From: Planctomycetota bacterium
GTDB taxonomy: Bacteria; Planctomycetota; Phycisphaerae; Sedimentisphaerales; Anaerohalosphaeraceae
Assembly: GCA_021160785.1 (NCBI GenBank)
Contig: JAGHBX010000042.1
Span: forward strand, 1-6,728
Length of the DNA: 6,728 bases
Reading direction: 5' to 3'
Position numbers and translations under genes: made by a program. Positions 4,637 to 6,728 of this stretch are shown one piece after another. The notes under the pieces were generated by a model. That model saw only the letters and a program-made list of their open reading frames with translations, searched no databases and was not told the origin of the DNA. Within the stretch, counting starts at the first letter, position 1, and every line of letters starts with the position of its first letter.

Positions 4637-5566
4637 TCAATGCATCTCCACGTCGCACGTTCCGATGCCGCCTCGATAGAAATTAAACTGGACGTTTGGA
4701 TGATCGGCCAGCAGCGACATGGGCACGGCGGAATCTGCGATTCCTTTGCCGATCATCAGCGTTGTCAATCGCATACCGAACGGATTGTCGTGCGTTCCGG
4801 CCTGCCAGATGGAGACCTTCCGGGCCCGCCACGTCTCGACCGGTCCGACCGTGATCGCCTTTGTCGGCACGCCGGTCACCACGCCGCCGCCGCTGGTTCT
4901 GGCATTCTGCATGACGGTAACGGGGTGCAGTTCGACAACACGCGTGGTCAGCTTTCGATACTCGGCGGGGCTGGGCGGAGCATCTGCGTATTTGCCCTGG
5001 CGTCTTACGGGATCATTGAACGCCCAGTGCTTGATATCGCCTTGGCCGCCCTGCATGACTGCACACTGGGCGTCATCCCAGCTTTTTGTGTACGCCGCGG
5101 TATCGGCCTTTGGAAAATGCAGGTTGCTTTCGGGCATACAAAGAGTCTTATCGATCCGGTCGAAGCAAAGCTGTCGGTCTGACCGCTCAAAACTCAGCGG
5201 GTGCATCGCATCCACCTCCCTGCCGTCTGCGTACCACTCGTCCATGCCCCAGAAGTGGGCGTGTTTCAAATCCAGTTGCAGTTCGTTGACCAGCCGAACC
5301 ACTAACGGAAGCTGCTCGGTCGGCCCGATGGGACCGCAGATACCGACGGGATTGTCCGCGGTCGCCTGCTTCCACGCGGCGATATACTCAAGGGCCTCGG
5401 CTAAGTAGAAATCCTCTAATGTGTCGTAGAATACGACCTTGAAGCCCCCGCGACTCAACGCTGTTATATCGTCGGCGGTCAGCTTCGCCGCGTCGTCTAA
5501 AATCTCGTCGTCCAGCGTCGTATAGTCCCACCAGTCCGCCGCCAACATGCTCAGTTTTCTCGCCAT
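4637..5566 (-). CDS. NagB-like sugar isomerase/deaminase homologue with altered active site
   Basis: Member of the glucosamine-6-phosphate isomerase/deaminase (NagB/6-phosphogluconolactonase) fold, 309 residues against 266 in E. coli NagB. Visible family marks: GICGPIGPTEQLPLVVRLVNE (75-95) as the first phosphate loop, HFWGMDEWY (104-112) where D109 matches NagB Asp72, then GGQGDIKHWAFNDP (173-186), TGVPTKAITVG (231-241) and the closing PMSLLADHP (282-290). In NagB the loop reads GxGxDGHIAFNEP with Asp141, His143 and Glu148. Here His180 is kept, Glu becomes Asp185 and the Asp141 column is Ile178, with an Asp two residues before it being one column off. The reaction therefore may not be glucosamine-6-phosphate deamination. 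The ATG at 5566 has GGGGAG 6 nt upstream; a frame open to 5782 overlaps the PIG-L gene and is not used. It sits 11 nt after PIG-L, which argues for one amino-sugar pathway. Confidence 0.88.
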   Translation of the reverse strand: MARKLSMLAADWWDYTTLDDEILDDAAKLTADDITALSRGGFKVVFYDTLEDFYLAEALEYIAAWKQATADNPVGICGPIGPTEQLPLVVRLVNELQLDLKHAHFWGMDEWYADGREVDAMHPLSFERSDRQLCFDRIDKTLCMPESNLHFPKADTAAYTKSWDDAQCAVMQGGQGDIKHWAFNDPVRRQGKYADAPPSPAEYRKLTTRVVELHPVTVMQNARTSGGGVVTGVPTKAITVGPVETWRARKVSIWQAGTHDNPFGMRLTTLMIGKGIADSAVPMSLLADHPNVQFNFYRGGIGTCDVEMH

Positions 5567-5572
5567 TCCATA

Positions 5573-5578
5573 CTCCCC
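5573..5578 (-). promoter_or_regulatory. Ribosome binding site deciding the NagB-like start
   Basis: GGGGAG with 6 nt to the ATG at 5566. It overlaps the TAG stop of the PIG-L gene by one base, so translation of the two is probably coupled. It excludes the 72-codon in-frame extension into the PIG-L gene. Confidence 0.8.
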
Positions 5579-6339
5579 TATATTTCGCAAACCAAATCGC
5601 CCAATTCGGCTTTCAGTATATTGTCGCCCGGATACGAGTGCCCCAAATGCTGCCTGAACCCCTCGCCGTACTCGACGCCGATCAGTTCGCCCCGCTTTTT
5701 CGACTGCCGCTTCATGGCGATTACATATTCGTCGATTCCGTGGTGCGACTTTAGCCAGCTTCGCTGACTGTCGTGGCGGCACAGCATCTTCTCCTTTGTC
5801 TCCATCGCCGCGGTTATATCAACGACCATCGACGGCGCGATTTCATTGCCGAAACGGTCCACCCCGTCAATCGCGTCCAGGTAGTACAGATACGGAACCG
5901 GCTCGAACGCCTCGACGCCGGCAATGGCGACGTTGCCGATACCCGCGGCAAAACAAGCCGCCTGCGCGACCTCGCTCGCCTTTTCATGATCGTGCGAGTA
6001 ATCCAGCGGGCTCAGCGCAAACACAATCGTAGGCCTGACCTTTCGCACCACTTCAATCGCCTTCAACAGCGTCGGCTTGTCGTACGTGATAAAAACATCC
6101 TCGCACTCCAGACAGTGAAACTGCCCGTCCAGAACAGCCGCCGACTCGGCGCCTTCGCCTTTGCGAATCCGGCTGATCTCTTCGCGACCGTGCTGCACCG
6201 AACCGCAATCGCCCGGCGTCATCGTGGCGATATGAACCTCCCAGCCCTTCTCATGCAAAAGCGCAAGCGTCCCCGCACACAAAAACTCCGCATCATCCGG
6301 ATGAGCCAACAAACTCAATACAACTTTACGATCAACCAT
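5578..6339 (-). CDS. PIG-L/LmbE family zinc deacetylase
   Basis: Zn-dependent N-deacetylase fold, as in MshB, BshB and PIG-L enzymes that remove acetyl groups from GlcNAc-containing molecules. The 253 residues start VVLSLLAHPDDAEF; the AHPDD motif (12-16) supplies zinc ligands His13 and Asp16 and catalytic Asp15. The second motif DYSHDHEKAS (113-122) supplies His117. Later come VVDITAAMETKEKMLCRHDSQ (172-192), the K...H.SQ region shared with BshB1-like proteins, and a C-terminal HLGHSYPGDN. There is no signal peptide, so it should act in the cytoplasm. The substrate cannot be read from sequence. The NagB-like partner 11 nt downstream suggests a GlcNAc derivative. BshB (bacillithiol) is an alternative, but no BshA or BshC is present here. 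The ATG at 6339 has GGAG 6 nt upstream; 24 nt separate it from the previous gene. Confidence 0.92.
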   Translation of the reverse strand: MVDRKVVLSLLAHPDDAEFLCAGTLALLHEKGWEVHIATMTPGDCGSVQHGREEISRIRKGEGAESAAVLDGQFHCLECEDVFITYDKPTLLKAIEVVRKVRPTIVFALSPLDYSHDHEKASEVAQAACFAAGIGNVAIAGVEAFEPVPYLYYLDAIDGVDRFGNEIAPSMVVDITAAMETKEKMLCRHDSQRSWLKSHHGIDEYVIAMKRQSKKRGELIGVEYGEGFRQHLGHSYPGDNILKAELGDLVCEI

Positions 6340-6345
6340 ACCACA

Positions 6346-6349
6346 CTCC
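6346..6349 (-). promoter_or_regulatory. Ribosome binding site of the PIG-L gene
   Basis: GGAG followed by TGTGGT and the ATG at 6339; ordinary spacing that confirms this start. Confidence 0.7.
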
Positions 6350-6363
6350 GAAAAAGAACCGGC

Positions 6364-6696
6364 CTACCCATCTGGCTTTACATTTTGGCGATTCGCTTCA
6401 CGTATTCTCTTGCTTCTCCGTCTAAGGCGCACCGCATTAAGCACTACTACAACAAAAGCACCGCCGAGCCCGACAAGAGGATCCTGACAGATGGCTGTAA
6501 CGACCAACACGCATAGTATCCCTATAGCCGGAAATAGCGCACCGAATAAAATGCCTAACAGATCTTTCTTATAACTCCAGTTTACCACATCAATGATCCT
6601 TGCAGCCAACTCCCTATATTTATAATCACCATAAAAAAATCTGTGTAATCTGTAATACAATCTTGCAACTTCTTGTTTTTTATGCGTGTTTTTCAT
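6364..6696 (-). CDS. Small two-helix membrane protein, hypothetical (5' end uncertain)
   Basis: I do not recognise the family. From the ATG at 6696 it has 110 residues: a basic, Tyr-rich amphipathic N-terminal part (HKKQEVARLYYRLHRFFYGD), then two hydrophobic helices at about 46-69 and 73-91 and a strongly basic tail (RLRRRSKRIREANRQNVKPDG). Both ends are predicted to be cytoplasmic. The reading frame stays open upstream to the window edge with no stop (about ten more codons, ending DYEDEC before the Met), and the ribosome site before 6696 is poor, so the true start may lie outside. The sequence is much richer in A+T than the PIG-L gene 24 nt downstream, which fits a poorly conserved or acquired gene. 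The layout of a short cytoplasmic segment followed by a two-helix hairpin resembles SLATT-type effector proteins, but that is a weak comparison. Confidence 0.65.
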   Translation of the reverse strand: MKNTHKKQEVARLYYRLHRFFYGDYKYRELAARIIDVVNWSYKKDLLGILFGALFPAIGILCVLVVTAICQDPLVGLGGAFVVVVLNAVRLRRRSKRIREANRQNVKPDG

Positions 6697-6728
6697 GCAC
6701 TCATCTTCATAATCTTTTATCCCACCGC
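6697..6728 (-). other. Window edge upstream of the small membrane gene
   Basis: 32 nt with no recognisable promoter. One frame reads through into the small membrane protein; the other two contain stops (TAA, TGA), so any previous minus-strand gene must end here or outside. Confidence 0.4.

Noticed and set aside
4391..5182. 263-codon plus-strand open frame across the membrane and NagB-like genes
   Set aside because: It crosses two clear minus-strand genes and shows no family pattern.
5567..5782. N-terminal extension of the NagB-like protein by 72 residues
   Set aside because: It lies entirely over the PIG-L coding end, is Arg-rich and unlike the family, while a strong GGGGAG site selects the ATG at 5566.
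5773..6516. 247-codon plus-strand open frame opposite the PIG-L gene
   Set aside because: Arg-rich shadow of the PIG-L and small membrane genes; no ribosome site or motif.

Overview
The window reads as a chromosomal segment of a free-living bacterium. All supported genes lie on the minus strand, so they are transcribed from high to low coordinates. The tmk - holB - ricT - metG run matches the order of the same genes in Bacillus (tmk, holB, yaaT/ricT, with metS a little further on). A PIG-L deacetylase next to a divergent NagB-type sugar isomerase, a diverged DPGGT motif in Tmk and a family of uncharacterised membrane proteins lead me to suspect Planctomycetota, perhaps Phycisphaerae. That placement is an inference from gene style, not from a marker search.

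Layout in transcription order. A small AT-rich two-helix membrane protein (6696-6364, 5' end possibly outside the window) is followed by a PIG-L/LmbE zinc deacetylase (6339-5578), a NagB-like sugar-phosphate isomerase/deaminase homologue (5566-4637) and a six-helix membrane protein (4593-3799). Gaps are 11-43 nt, so these four probably form one transcript. A 206-nt gap follows. It carries a good sigma70-type promoter whose -10 element sits inside a perfect 18-bp palindrome, a likely repressible start point for the next operon. That operon is thymidylate kinase (tmk, TTG start), DNA polymerase III delta-prime (holB, 1-nt overlap), the PSP1-family protein RicT (74-nt gap) and methionyl-tRNA synthetase (metG, 11-nt overlap, cut by the window edge).

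How the genes work together. The downstream operon groups dTTP synthesis, clamp loading, an RNA-processing/Fe-S factor and methionine charging, a housekeeping growth cassette. The upstream group pairs removal of an N-acetyl or similar group from a sugar (PIG-L) with a NagB-fold enzyme, as expected for amino-sugar metabolism, but the NagB-like protein has lost the usual catalytic Asp pattern.

Most unusual points: (1) a 25-bp perfect AT-flanked palindrome lies inside the holB zinc-finger codons, and removing 7 codons there restores the family's usual C-x8-C spacing; the same bases make an A AAA AAG slippery heptamer and a terminator-like hairpin; (2) a G9 homopolymer lies 40 nt further on in holB; (3) a palindromic operator overlaps the tmk promoter; (4) GC content drops across tmk and the neighbouring membrane gene. 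I found no tRNA, rRNA, CRISPR array, insertion sequence or plus-strand gene.
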